This document shows, in pieces, positions 34,976 to 48,500 of a DNA stretch of 64,000 nucleotides. Within the stretch, counting starts at the first letter, position 1, and each line of letters starts with the position of its first letter. The stretch spans positions 5,661,950-5,725,949 of the forward strand of contig OZ024740.1 of NCBI GenBank assembly GCA_964016885.1. Direction: 5' to 3'. This DNA comes from Eledone cirrhosa (taxonomy: Eukaryota > Mollusca > Cephalopoda > Octopoda > Eledonidae). Both the position numbers and the translations under genes were made by a program. Under the pieces are notes generated by a model that saw only the letters and a list, made by a program, of their open reading frames with translations, was not told the DNA's origin and ran no database searches.

Positions 34976-35599
34976 TACTGGAGTAAGTAACCCTGGGTCC
35001 AGCTCACTAAAAGCTGGTCTCTTTTGTTGCTTGGTTGTTTTAGTTGCTGTGAAGGTCGCTGTCTGCTGTTCAGATGAATCCTAATCCTCATGCCCCAATG
35101 AAGAAAGCAGACTGTGACAGGACAGCACCTTACTGGATGGGCGCTGACCAGCTTGAAGTGAGCGATAGCTGTCGAGTAAGATCTGAAAATATCGCCCACC
35201 ATCGAGAGCAACCCCTGGTTTACACTAAATGATTGAAGGCTTATCACCAGTAATTGCTACTCCGTGTTGTGTTCATGCTGTAGGTGAAGCTGGAGTGTCC
35301 TCTCCAGGTGTATGGTGCAGGTTGTGTTGATGAGTGATGCAAAGAATGAAGTGGCTGGATACCAGCCTGGGTGGTGTGATTTGGAGGACAGGTTGTTGCC
35401 CATGAAACATGTCTCCCTTCTCCATAACGCTGCTGGATCCAAAAGGAGCAACGAGGCTGCTACAATTTGGCAGCAGCGCTGTCGCAGGAGCGACCAGAGC
35501 GAAGTTGTAATCAACGACGAACTGCCTTAGGGGCTCCGACTCTGTATTTTTGCACAAACTTTTACTCTTGAAGTCTTCCCATGACTGGATATCACCGCA
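34976..35599. other. Unassigned sequence
   Basis: About 620 bp of moderately GC-balanced DNA with no convincing open frame, no recognised domain and no second copy in this window. Short open stretches on both strands overlap one another without motif support. Confidence 0.4.
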
Positions 35600-35965
35600 A
35601 GGCAGCAGAGGTTTGGATTCAGAGATTTCCTTCTCCTATTAGGACTACCTACCAAGGTTAACATCCTCCATCTGGCCCAATGTGGCAGGGTTGCATGGTA
35701 GCCAGTAGCAGGACAATCCAGGGAAACCAGAACAATCTGACCTGACTGCAACCTACATATATATATGCTAATGGATGGCTGTTGACTCACACAACTTCCT
35801 CCGCCCTTTCACAGGTTTTGTTTTTCATCCTGTGGGATGTCCAATAATCACCCTCCTCACCAAGCAAACCTGGTGAGGTTGCTAGTTTAGTCGCCGATGA
35901 CCCGACCATGGAACAGGTTGTACTGGGTTACATGTTACCAGTAGCACCCAGGAGTGACCTGACAT
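35600..35965. repeat. Dispersed repeat, copy 1
   Basis: The block from 'gatggctgttgactcacaca' to 'caggagtgacctgacata' (about 35,773-35,965) recurs at 36,279-36,468. A weaker upstream match ('ttcagagatttccttctcct' versus 'ttcagagttaccctctccta') suggests the repeat begins near 35,600. It may be a SINE-like family ending at a (TA)/(CA) tail. Orientation and family are unknown. Confidence 0.7.
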
Positions 35966-36142
35966 AAATAAGATCCTTTTTTCTAATATATACACTCTGC
36001 CTGTACAAAGAGTACCACCACCAATAATTCACTAAATCACCTGCAATAAATATATACACACATAGTGTAGCTGATTCAGTGAATATATTAGTAAAAACGA
36101 TCTTAAACATGTAAACAAAACTTCTTCATTTTTTCTAATAAA

Positions 36143-36189
36143 CACACGCACGCACACACGCACACACGCACCCCCCCCCCCACACACAG
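36143..36189. repeat. (CA)n/(C)n simple repeat
   Basis: A CA/CG-rich run ends in a 13-C homopolymer and 'cacacaca'. Confidence 0.9.
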
Positions 36190-36470
36190 GGTTGTTTTCA
36201 GAGTTACCCTCTCCTAGAAAGGTGTTGTGATAACAACTGGGGTCTTTCACGCCCAGGTGAAAAAAAAAGTACTATTTGGATGGCTGTTGACTCTGATGAG
36301 TTCTGCCCTTTGATAGGTTTTGTATTTCATACCACAGGGTGTCCAAATATCACCCTCCTCACCAAGCAAGATTGGTGAGGTTGTCGGTTTAGTCGCCGAT
36401 GACCCAACCATGAGACAGGCTGTACTGGGTTACATGTTACCAGTAGCACTTGAGAGCGACCTGACATACA
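36190..36470. repeat. Dispersed repeat, copy 2
   Basis: Second copy of the 35.6-35.97 kb repeat in the same orientation, sharing 'gtttagtcgccgatgaccc' and 'gtactgggttacatgttacc' and ending 'gacctgacata' before a (CA)/(TA) run. Confidence 0.75.
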
Positions 36471-36591
36471 CACACACACATATATATATACTCTAAAGAA
36501 AGATACAGTTGAACTTTAAATTACACAAAGTACTAAATCGTGAAATCTGTTCTAGTCTCATATATAGTCCCTTCCATTGATCCTGGAAACT

Positions 36592-39500
36592 TCCTCTCAC
36601 TCCACTGTTGGTCAGCCTCCCTCCCTCTCTTTCTCCACTGTTGGTCAGCCTCCTCCTTCTCTCTCTCTCACTCCACTGTTCTTCAGCCTCTCTCCCCATC
36701 TCTCTCTCCCTCCACTGTTGGTCAGCCTCTCTCCCCATCTCTCTCTCCCTCCACTGTTGGTCAGACTCTCTCCCCATCTCTCTCTCCCTCCTGTGTTGGT
36801 CAGCCTCCCTCTCCCTCTCTCTCCCTCCTGTGTTGGTCAGCCTCTCTCCCCATCTCTCTCTCCCTCCTGTGTTGGTCAACCTCTCTCCCCATCTCTCTCT
36901 CACTCCAATGTTGGTCAGCCTCTCTCCACCTCTCTCTCTCCCTCCTGTGTTGGTCAGCCCCTCTGCCCATCTCTCTCTCCCTCCACTGTTGGTCAGCCTC
37001 TCTCCCCATCTCTCTCTCCCTCCTGTGTTGGTCAACCTCTCTCCCCATCTCTCTCTCACTCCACTGTTGGTCAGCCTCTCTCCCCATCTCTCTCTCCCTC
37101 CTGTGTTGGTCAGCCCCTCTGCCCATCTTTCTCTCCCTCCACTGTTGGTCAGCCTCTCTCCCCATCTCTCTCTCCCTCCTGTGTTGGTCAGCCTCTCTCC
37201 CCATCTCTCTCCCACTCCACTGTTGGTCAGCCTCTCTCCCCATCTCTCTCTCCCTCCTGTGTTGGTCAGCCTCCCTCTCCCTCTCTCTCCCTCCTGTGTT
37301 GGTCAGCCTCCCTCCCTCTCTCTCCCTCCTGTGTTGATCAGCCCCTCTGCCCATCTCTCTCTCCCTCCACTGTTGGTCAGCCTCTCTTCCCATCTCTCTC
37401 TCCCTCCTGTGTTGGTCAGTCTCTCTCTCCATCTCTCTCTCCCTCCACTGTTGGTCAGCCTCTCTCCCCATCTCTCTCTCACTCCACTGTAGGTCAGCCT
37501 CTCTCCCCATCTCTCTCTCACTCCACTGTTGGTCAGCCTCTCTCCCCATCTCTCTCTCCCTCCTGTGTTGGTCAGCCTCCCTCTCCCTCTCTCTCCCTCC
37601 TGTGTTGGTCAGCCTCCCTCCCTCTCTCTCCCTCCTGTGTTGATCAGCCCCTCTGCCCATCTCTCTCTCCCTCCACTGTTGGTCAGCCTCTCTTCCCATC
37701 TCTCTCTCCCTCCTGTGTTGGTCAGTCTCTCTCTCCATCTCTCTCTCCCTCCACTGTTGGTCAGCCTCTCTCCCCATCTCTCTCTCACTCCACTGTAGGT
37801 CAGCCTCTCTCCCCATCTCTCTCTCACTCCACTGTTGGTCAGCCTCTCTCCCCATCTCTCTCTCACTCCACTGTTGGTCAGCCTCCCTCTCCCTCTCTCT
37901 CCCTCCTGTGTTGGTCAGCCTCTCTCCCCATCTCTCTCTCCCTCCTGTGTTGGTCAACCTCTCTCCCCATCTCTCCCTCACTCCACTATTGGTCAGCCTC
38001 TCTCCCCATCTCTCTCTCCCTCCTGTGTTGGTCAGCCCCTCTCCCCATATCTCTCCCTCTCCACTGTTGGTCAGCCTCTCTCCCCATCTCTCTCTCCCTC
38101 CTGTGTTGGTCAGCCTCCCTCTCCCTCTCTCTCGCTCCTGTGTTGGTCAGCCTCCCTCCCTCACTCTCCCTCCTGTGTTGATCAGACCCTCTGCCCATCT
38201 CTCTCTCCCTCCACTGTTGGTCAGCCTCTCTTCCCATCTCTCTCTCCCTCCTGTGTTGGTCAGTCTCTCTCTCCATCTCTCTCTCCCTCCACTGTTGGTC
38301 AGCCTCTCTCCCCATCTCTCTCTCACTCCACTGTAGGTCAGCCTCTCTCCCCATCTCTCTCTCACTCCACTGTTGGTCAGCCTCTCTCCCCATCTCTCTC
38401 TCACTCCACTGTTGGTCAGCCTCCCTCTCCCTCTCTCTCCCTCCTGTGTTGGTCAGCCTCTCTCCCCATCTCTCTCTCCCTCCTGTGTTGGTCAACCTCT
38501 CTCCCCATCTCTCCCTCACTCCACTATTGGTCAGCCTCTCTCCCCATCTCTCTCTCCCTCCTGTGTTGGTCAGCCCCTCTGCCCATCTCTCTCTCCCTCC
38601 ACTGTTGGTCAGCCTCTCTCCCCATCTCTCTCTCCCTCCACTGTTGGTCAGACTCTCTCCCCATCTCTCTCTCCCTCCTGTGTTGGTCAGCCTCCCTCTC
38701 CCTCTCTCTCCCTCCTGTGTTGGTCAGCCTCTCTCCCCATCTCTCTCTCCCTCCTGTGTTGGTCAACCTCTCTCCCCATCTCTCTCTCACTCCACTGTTG
38801 GTCAGCCTCTCTCCCCATCTCTCTCTCCCTCCTGTGTTGGTCAGCCCCTCTGCCCATCTCTCTCTCCCTCCACTGTTGGTCAGCCTCTCTCCCCATCTCT
38901 CTCTCCCTCCTGTGTTGGTCAACCTCTCTCCCCATCTCTCTCTCACTCCACTGTTGGTCAGCCTCTCTCCCCATCTCTCTCTCCCTCCTGTGTTGGTCAG
39001 CCCCTCTGCCCATCTTTCTCTCCCTCCACTGTTGGTCAGCCTCTCTCCCCATCTCTCTCTCCCTCCTGTGTTGGTCAGCCTCTCTCCCCATCTCTCTCCC
39101 ACTCCACTGTTGGTCAGCCTCTCTCCCCATCTCTCTCTCCCTCCTGTGTTGGTCAGCCTCCCTCTCCCTCTCTCTCCCTCCTGTGTTGGTCAGCCTCCCT
39201 CCCTCTCTCTCCCTCCTGTGTTGATCAGCCCCTCTGCCCATCTCTCTCTCCCTCCACTGTTGGTCAGCCTCTCTTCCCATCTCTCTCTCCCTCCTGTGTT
39301 GGTCAGTCTCTCTCTCCATCTCTCTCTCCCTCCACTGTTGGTCAGCCTCTCTCCCCATCTCTCTCTCACTCCACTGTAGGTCAGCCTCTCTCCCCATCTC
39401 TCTCTCACTCCACTGTTGGTCAGCCTCTCTCCCCATCTCTCTCTCCCTCCTGTGTTGGTCAGCCTCCCTCTCCCTCTCTCTCCCTCCTGTGTTGGTCAGC

Positions 39501-42500
39501 CTCCCTCCCTCTCTCTCCCTCCTGTGTTGATCAGCCCCTCTGCCCATCTCTCTCTCCCTCCACTGTTGGTCAGCCTCTCTTCCCATCTCTCTCTCCCTCC
39601 TGTGTTGGTCAGTCTCTCTCTCCATCTCTCTCTCCCTCCACTGTTGGTCAGCCTCTCTCCCCATCTCTCTCTCACTCCACTGTAGGTCAGCCTCTCTCCC
39701 CATCTCTCTCTCACTCCACTGTTGGTCAGCCTCTCTCCCCATCTCTCTCTCACTCCACTGTTGGTCAGCCTCCCTCTCCCTCTCTCTCCCTCCTGTGTTG
39801 GTCAGCCTCTCTCCCCATCTCTCTCTCCCTCCTGTGTTGGTCAACCTCTCTCCCCATCTCTCCCTCACTCCACTATTGGTCAGCCTCTCTCCCCATCTCT
39901 CTCTCCCTCCTGTGTTGGTCAGCCCCTCTCCCCATATCTCTCCCTCTCCACTGTTGGTCAGCCTCTCTCCCCATCTCTCTCTCCCTCCTGTGTTGGTCAG
40001 CCTCCCTCTCCCTCTCTCTCGCTCCTGTGTTGGTCAGCCTCCCTCCCTCACTCTCCCTCCTGTGTTGATCAGACCCTCTGCCCATCTCTCTCTCCCTCCA
40101 CTGTTGGTCAGCCTCTCTTCCCATCTCTCTCTCCCTCCTGTGTTGGTCAGTCTCTCTCTCCATCTCTCTCTCCCTCCACTGTTGGTCAGCCTCTCTCCCC
40201 ATCTCTCTCTCACTCCACTGTAGGTCAGCCTCTCTCCCCATCTCTCTCTCACTCCACTGTTGGTCAGCCTCTCTCCCCATCTCTCTCTCACTCCACTGTT
40301 GGTCAGCCTCCCTCTCCCTCTCTCTCCCTCCTGTGTTGGTCAGCCTCTCTCCCCATCTCTCTCTCCCTCCTGTGTTGGTCAACCTCTCTCCCCATCTCTC
40401 CCTCACTCCACTATTGGTCAGCCTCTCTCCCCATCTCTCTCTCCCTCCTGTGTTGGTCAGCCCCTCTGCCCATCTCTCTCTCCCTCCACTGTTGGTCAGC
40501 CTCTCTCCCCATCTCTCTCTCCCTCCTGTGTTGGTCAGCCTCTCTCCCCGTATCTCTCCCTCTCCACTGTTGGTCAGCCTCTCTCCCCATCTCTCTCTCC
40601 CTCCTGTGTTGGTCAGCCTCCCTCTCCCTCTCTCTCGCTCCTGTGTTGGTCAGCCTCCCTCCCTCACTCTCCCTCCTGTGTTGGTCAGCCCCTCTGCCCA
40701 TCTCTCTCTCCCTCCACTGTTGGTCAGCCTCTCTCCCCATCTCTCTCTCCCTCCTGTGTTGGTCAGCCTCTCTCCCCATCTCTCTCCCACTCCACTGTTG
40801 GTCAGCCTCTCTCCCCATCTCTCTCTCCCTCCTGTGTTGGTCAGCCTCCCTCTCCCTCTCTCTCCCTCCTGTGTTGGTCAGCCTCCCTCCCTCTCTCTCC
40901 CTCCTGTGTTGATCAGCCCCTCTGCCCATCTCTCTCTCCCTCCACTGTTGGTCAGCCTCTCTTCCCATCTCTCTCTCCCTCCTGTGTTGGTCAGTCTCTC
41001 TCTCCATCTCTCTCTCCCTCCACTGTTGGTCAGCCTCTCTCCCCATCTCTCTCTCACTCCACTGTAGGTCAGCCTCTCTCCCCATCTCTTTCTCACTCCA
41101 CTGTTGGTCAGCCTCTCTCCCCATCTCTCTCTCACTCCACTGTTGGTCAGCCTCCCTCTCCCTCTCTCTCCCTCCTGTGTTGGTCAGCCTCTCTCCCCAT
41201 CTCTCTCTCCCTCCTGTGTTGGTCAACCTCTCTCCCCATCTCTCCCTCACTCCACTATTGGTCAGCCTCTCTCCCCATCTCTCTCTCCCTCCTGTGTTGG
41301 TCAGCCCCTCTCCCCATATCTCTCCCTCTCCACTGTTGGTCAGCCTCTCTCCCCATCTCTCTCTCCCTCCTGTGTTGGTCAGCCTCCCTCTCCCTCTCTC
41401 TCGCTCCTGTGTTGGTCAGCCTCCCTCCCTCACTCTCCCTCCTGTGTTGATCAGACCCTCTGCCCATCTCTCTCTCCCTCCACTGTTGGTCAGCCTCTCT
41501 TCCCATCTCTCTCTCCCTCCTGTGTTGGTCAGTCTCTCTCTCCATCTCTCTCTCCCTCCACTGTTGGTCAGCCTCTCTCCCCATCTCTCTCTCACTCCAC
41601 TGTAGGTCAGCCTCTCTCCCCATCTCTCTCTCACTCCACTGTTGGTCAGCCTCTCTCCCCATCTCTCTCTCACTCCACTGTTGGTCAGCCTCCCTCTCCC
41701 TCTCTCTCCCTCCTGTGTTGGTCAGCCTCTCTCCCCATCTCTCTCTCCCTCCTGTGTTGGTCAACCTCTCTCCCCATCTCTCCCTCACTCCACTATTGGT
41801 CAGCCTCTCTCCCCATCTCTCTCTCCCTCCTGTGTTGGTCAGCCCCTCTGCCCATCTCTCTCTCCCTCCACTGTTGGTCAGCCTCTCTCCCCATCTCTCT
41901 CTCCCTCCACTGTTGGTCAGACTCTCTCCCCATCTCTCTCTCCCTCCTGTGTTGGTCAGCCTCCCTCTCCCTCTCTCTCCCTCCTGTGTTTGTCAGCCTC
42001 TCTCCCCATCTCTCTCTCCCTCCTGTGTTGGTCAACCTCTCTCCCCATCTCTCTCTCACTCCACTGTTGGTCAGCCTCTCTCCCCATCTCTCTCTCCCTC
42101 CTGTGTTGGTCAGCCCCTCTGCCCATCTCTCTCTCCCTCCACTGTTGGTCAGCCTCTCTCCCCATCTCTCTCTCCCTCCTGTGTTGGTCAACCTCTCTCC
42201 CCATCTCTCTCTCACTCCACTGTTGGTCAGCCTCTCTCCCCATCTCTCTCTCCCTCCTGTGTTGGTCAGCCCCTCTGCCCATCTTTCTCTCCCTCCACTG
42301 TTGGTCAGCCTCTCTCCCCATCTCTCTCTCCCTCCTGTGTTGGTCAGCCTCTCTCCCCATCTCTCTCCCACTCCACTGTTGGTCAGCCTCTCTCCCCATC
42401 TCTCTCTCCCTCCTGTGTTGGTCAGCCTCCCTCTCCCTCTCTCTCCCTCCTGTGTTGGTCAGCCTCCCTCCCTCTCTCTCCCTCCTGTGTTGATCAGCCC

Positions 42501-45500
42501 CTCTGCCCATCTCTCTCTCCCTCCACTGTTGGTCAGCCTCTCTTCCCATCTCTCTCTCCCTCCTGTGTTGGTCAGTCTCTCTCTCCATCTCTCTCTCCCT
42601 CCACTGTTGGTCAGCCTCTCTCCCCATCTCTCTCTCACTCCACTGTAGGTCAGCCTCTCTCCCCATCTCTCTCTCACTCCACTGTTGGTCAGCCTCTCTC
42701 CCCATCTCTCTCTCCCTCCTGTGTTGGTCAGCCTCCCTCTCCCTCTCTCTCCCTCCTGTGTTGGTCAGCCTCCCTCCCTCTCTCTCCCTCCTGTGTTGAT
42801 CAGCCCCTCTGCCCATCTCTCTCTCCCTCCACTGTTGGTCAGCCTCTCTTCCCATCTCTCTCTCCCTCCTGTGTTGGTCAGTCTCTCTCTCCATCTCTCT
42901 CTCCCTCCACTGTTGGTCAGCCTCTCTCCCCATCTCTCTCTCACTCCACTGTAGGTCAGCCTCTCTCCCCATCTCTCTCTCACTCCACTGTTGGTCAGCC
43001 TCTCTCCCCATCTCTCTCTCACTCCACTGTTGGTCAGCCTCCCTCTCCCTCTCTCTCCCTCCTGTGTTGGTCAGCCTCTCTCCCCATCTCTCTCTCCCTC
43101 CTGTGTTGGTCAACCTCTCTCCCCATCTCTCCCTCACTCCACTATTGGTCAGCCTCTCTCCCCATCTCTCTCTCCCTCCTGTGTTGGTCAGCCCCTCTCC
43201 CCATATCTCTCCCTCTCCACTGTTGGTCAGCCTCTCTCCCCATCTCTCTCTCCCTCCTGTGTTGGTCAGCCTCCCTCTCCCTCTCTCTCGCTCCTGTGTT
43301 GGTCAGCCTCCCTCCCTCACTCTCCCTCCTGTGTTGATCAGACCCTCTGCCCATCTCTCTCTCCCTCCACTGTTGGTCAGCCTCTCTTCCCATCTCTCTC
43401 TCCCTCCTGTGTTGGTCAGTCTCTCTCTCCATCTCTCTCTCCCTCCACTGTTGGTCAGCCTCTCTCCCCATCTCTCTCTCACTCCACTGTAGGTCAGCCT
43501 CTCTCCCCATCTCTCTCTCACTCCACTGTTGGTCAGCCTCTCTCCCCATCTCTCTCTCACTCCACTGTTGGTCAGCCTCCCTCTCCCTCTCTCTCCCTCC
43601 TGTGTTGGTCAGCCTCTCTCCCCATCTCTCTCTCCCTCCTGTGTTGGTCAACCTCTCTCCCCATCTCTCCCTCACTCCACTATTGGTCAGCCTCTCTCCC
43701 CATCTCTCTCTCCCTCCTGTGTTGGTCAGCCCCTCTGCCCATCTCTCTCTCCCTCCACTGTTGGTCAGCCTCTCTCCCCATCTCTCTCTCCCTCCTGTGT
43801 TGGTCAGCCTCTCTCCCCGTATCTCTCCCTCTCCACTGTTGGTCAGCCTCTCTCCCCATCTCTCTCTCCCTCCTGTGTTGGTCAGCCTCCCTCTCCCTCT
43901 CTCTCGCTCCTGTGTTGGTCAGCCTCCCTCCCTCACTCTCCCTCCTGTGTTGGTCAGCCCCTCTGCCCATCTCTCTCTCCCTCCACTGTTGGTCAGCCTC
44001 TCTCCCCATCTCTCTCTCCCTCCTGTGTTGGTCAGCCTCTCTCCCCATCTCTCTCCCACTCCACTGTTGGTCAGCCTCTCTCCCCATCTCTCTCTCCCTC
44101 CTGTGTTGGTCAGCCTCCCTCTCCCTCTCTCTCCCTCCTGTGTTGGTCAGCCTCCCTCCCTCTCTCTCCCTCCTGTGTTGATCAGCCCCTCTGCCCATCT
44201 CTCTCTCCCTCCACTGTTGGTCAGCCTCTCTTCCCATCTCTCTCTCCCTCCTGTGTTGGTCAGTCTCTCTCTCCATCTCTCTCTCCCTCCACTGTTGGTC
44301 AGCCTCTCTCCCCATCTCTCTCTCACTCCACTGTAGGTCAGCCTCTCTCCCCATCTCTCTCTCACTCCACTGTTGGTCAGCCTCTCTCCCCATCTCTCTC
44401 TCACTCCACTGTTGGTCAGCCTCCCTCTCCCTCTCTCTCCCTCCTGTGTTGGTCAGCCTCTCTCCCCATCTCTCTCTCCCTCCTGTGTTGGTCAACCTCT
44501 CTCCCCATCTCTCCCTCACTCCACTATTGGTCAGCCTCTCTCCCCATCTCTCTCTCCCTCCTGTGTTGGTCAGCCCCTCTGCCCATCTCTCTCTCCCTCC
44601 ACTGTTGGTCAGCCTCTCTCCCCATCTCTCTCTCCCTCCTGTGTTGGTCAGCCTCTCTCCCCATCTCTCTCTCACTCCACTGTTGGTCAGCCTCTCTCCC
44701 CATCTCTCTCTCCCTCCTGTGTTGGTCAGCCCCTCTGCCCATCTCTCTCTCCCTCCACTGTTTGTCAGCCTCTCTCCCCATCTCTCTCTCCCTCCTGTGT
44801 TGGTCAACCTCTCTTCCCATCTCTCTCTCACTCCACTGTTGGTCAGCCTCTCTGCCCATCTCTCTCTCCCTCCTGTGTTGGTCAGCCCCTCTGCCCATCT
44901 CTCTCTCCCTCCACTGTTGGTCAGCCTCTCTCCCCATCTCTCTCTCCCTCCTGTGTTGGTCAGCCTCTCTCCCCATCTCTCTCTCACTCCACTGTTGGTC
45001 AGCCTCCCTCTCCCTCTCTATCCCTCCTGTGTGGGTCATCCTCTCTCCCTATCTCTCTCTCACTCCACTGTTGGTCAGCCTCTCTCCCCATCTCTCTCTC
45101 CCTCCTGTGTTGGTCAGCCTCCCTCTCCCTCTCTATCCCTCCTGTGTTGGTCAGCCTCTCACCCCATCTCTCTCTCCCTCCTGTGTTGGTCAACCTCTCT
45201 CCCCATCTCTCTCTCACTCCACTGTTGGTCAGCCTCTCTCCCCATCTCTCTCTCCCTCTGTGTTGGTCAGCCCCTCTGCCCATCTCTCTCTCCCTCCACT
45301 GTTGGTCAGCCTCTCTGCCCATCTCTCTCCCTCCACTGTTGGTCAGCCTCTCTCCCCATCTCTCTCTCCCTCCTGTGTTGGTCAAGCTCTCTCCCCATCT
45401 CTCTCTCACTCCACTGTTGGTCAGCCTCTCTCCCCATCTCTCTCTCCCTCCTGTGTTGGTCAGCCCCTCTGCCCATCTCTCTCTCCCTCCACTGTTGGTC

Positions 45501-48500
45501 AGCCGCTCTCCCCATCTCTCTCTCCCTCCTGTGTTGGTCAGCCTCTCTCCCCATCTCTCTCTCACTCCACTGTTGGTCAGCCTCTCTCCCCATCTCTCTC
45601 TCCCTCCTGTGTTGGTCAGCCTCCCTCTCCCTCTCTCTCCCTCCTGTGTTGGTCAGCCTCCCTCCCTCTCTCTCCCTGCTGTGTTGATCAGCCCCTCTGC
45701 CCATCTCTCTCTCCCTCCACTGTTGGTCAGCCTCTCTTCCCATCTCTCTCTCCCTCCTGTGTTGGTCAGTCTCTCTCTCCATCTCTCTCTCCCTCCACTG
45801 TTGGTCAGCCTCTCTCCCCATCTCTCTCTCACTCCACTGTAGGTCAGCCTCTCTCCCCATCTCTCTCTCACTCCACTGTTGGTCAGCCTCTCTCCCCATC
45901 TCTCTCTCACTCCACTGTTGGTCAGCCTCTCTGCCCATCTCTCTCTCCCTCCTGTGTTGGTCAGCCCCTCTGCCCATCTCTCTCTCCCTCCACTGTTGGT
46001 CAGCCTCTCTCCCCATCTCTCTCTCCCTCCTGTGTTGGTCAGCCTCTCTCCCCATCTCTCTCTCACTCCACTGTTGGTCAGCCTCCCTCTCCCTCTCTAT
46101 CCCTCCTGTGTGGGTCATCCTCTCTCCCTATCTCTCTCTCACTCCACTGTTGGTCAGCCTCTCTCCCCATCTCTCTCTCCCTCCTGTGTTGGTCAGCCTC
46201 CCTCTCCCTCTCTATCCCTCCTGTGTTGGTCAGCCTCTCACCCCATCTCTCTCTCCCTCCTGTGTTGGTCAACCTCTCTCCCCATCTCTCTCTCACTCCA
46301 CTGTTGGTCAGCCTCTCTCCCCATCTCTCTCTCCCTCTGTGTTGGTCAGCCCCTCTGCCCATCTCTCTCTCCCTCCACTGTTGGTCAGCCTCTCTGCCCA
46401 TCTCTCTCCCTCCACTGTTGGTCAGCCTCTCTCCCCATCTCTCTCTCCCTCCTGTGTTGGTCAAGCTCTCTCCCCATCTCTCTCTCACTCCACTGTTGGT
46501 CAGCCTCTCTCCCCATCTCTCTCTCCCTCCTGTGTTGGTCAGCCCCTCTGCCCATCTCTCTCTCCCTCCACTGTTGGTCAGCCGCTCTCCCCATCTCTCT
46601 CTCCCTCCTGTGTTGGTCAGCCTCTCTCCCCATCTCTCTCTCACTCCACTGTTGGTCAGCCTCTCTCCCCATCTCTCTCTCCCTCCTGTGTTGGTCAGCC
46701 TCCCTCTCCCTCTCTCTCCCTCCTGTGTTGGTCAGCCTCCCTCCCTCTCTCTCCCTGCTGTGTTGATCAGCCCCTCTGCCCATCTCTCTCTCCCTCCACT
46801 GTTGGTCAGCCTCTCTTCCCATCTCTCTCTCCCTCCTGTGTTGGTCAGTCTCTCTCTCCATCTCTCTCTCCCTCCACTGTTGGTCAGCCTCTCTCCCCAT
46901 CTCTCTCTCACTCCACTGTAGGTCAGCCTCTCTCCCCATCTCTCTCTCACTCCACTGTTGGTCAGCCTCTCTCCCCATCTCTCTCTCACTCCACTGTTGG
47001 TCAGCCTCCCTCTCCCTCTCTATCCCTCCTGTGTAGGTCAGCCTCTCTCCCCATCTCTCTCTCACTCCACGGTTGGTCAGCCTCTATCCCCATCTCTCTC
47101 TCACTCCACTGTTGGTCAGCCTCCCTCTCCCTCTCTATCCCTCCACTGTTGGTCAGCCTCTATCCCCATCTCTCTCTCACTCCACTGTTGGTCAGCCTCC
47201 CTCTCCCTCTCTATCCTTCCTGTGTTGGTCAGCCTCTCTCCACATCTCTCTCTCCGTCCTGTGTTGGTCAGCCTCTGTCCCCATCTCTCTCTCCCTTCTG
47301 TGTTGGTCAGCCTCTCTCCCCATCTCTCTCTCCCTTCTGTGTTGGTCAGCCTCTCTCCCCATCTCTCTCTCACTCCACTGTTGGTCAGCCTCTCTCCCCA
47401 TCTCTCTCTCACTCCACTGTTGGTCAGCCTCTCTCCCCATCTCTCTCTCCCTCCTGTGTTGGTCAGCCTCCCTCTCCCTCCCTATCCCTCCTGTGTTGGT
47501 CAGTCTCTCTCCACATCTCTCTCTCCCTCCTGTGTTGGTCAGCCTCTCTCCCCATCTCTCTCTCCCACCTGTGTTGGTCAGCCTCCCTCCCCCTCTCCCT
47601 CTCCCTCCTGTGTTGGTCAGCCTCCCTCCCTCTCTCTCCCTCCTGTGTTGGTCAGCCTCTCTCCCCATCTCTCTCTCACTCCATTGTTGGTCAGCCTCTC
47701 TCCCCACCATCTCTCTCTCCCTCCTGTGTTGGTCAATCTCTCTCCACATCTCTCTCTCCCTCCTGTGTTGGTCAGCCTCTCTCCCCATCTCTCTCTCCCT
47801 CCTGTGTTAGTCAGCCTCTCTCCCCATCTCTCTCTCCCTCCACTGTTGGTTAGCCTCTCTCCCCATCTCTCTCTCCTTCCTGTGTTGGTCAGCCTCTCTC
47901 CCCATCTCTCTCTCCCACCTGTGTTGGTCAGCCTCCCTGCGCCTCTCTCTCTCCCTCCTGTATTGGTCAGCCTCCCTCCCTCTCTCTCCCTCCTGTGTTG
48001 GTTAGCCTCTCTCCCCATCTCTCTCTCACTCCATTGTTGGTCAGCCTCTCTCCCCACCATCTCTCTCTCCCTCCTGTGTTGGTCAATCTCTCTCCACATC
48101 TCTCTCTCCCTCCTGTGTTGGTCAGCCTCTCTCCCCATCTCTCTCTCCCTCCTGTGTTAGTCAGCCTCTCTCCCCATCTCTCTCTCCCTCCACTGTTGGT
48201 TAGCCTCTCTCCCCATCTCTCTCTCCTTCCTGTGTTGGTCAGCCTCTCTCCCCATCTCTCTCTCCCACCTGTGTTGGTCAGCCTCCCTGCGCCTCTCTCT
48301 CTCCCTCCTGTATTGGTCAGCCTCCCTCCCTCTCTCTCCCTCCTGTGTTGGTTAGCCTCTCTCCCCATCTCTCTCTCACTCCTGTTGGTCAGCCTACTTC
48401 CCTCTCTCTCTCTCTCCCTCCTGTGTTGGTCAGCCTCCTCCTATCCTCCCTCTCTCTCTCCACTGTTGGTCAGCCTCTCTCCCCATCTCTCTCTCACTCC

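Noticed and set aside
34975..35790. Small minus- and plus-strand frames downstream of the CsRn1-like element
   Set aside because: Mutually overlapping, no recognised motif and partly inside the dispersed repeat.
43529..46921. 1,130-codon open frame and dozens of other long frames in array B
   Set aside because: A 39-bp stop-free unit creates them automatically on both strands. The sequence is a 13-residue low-complexity repeat and frames switch at unit-length variants.
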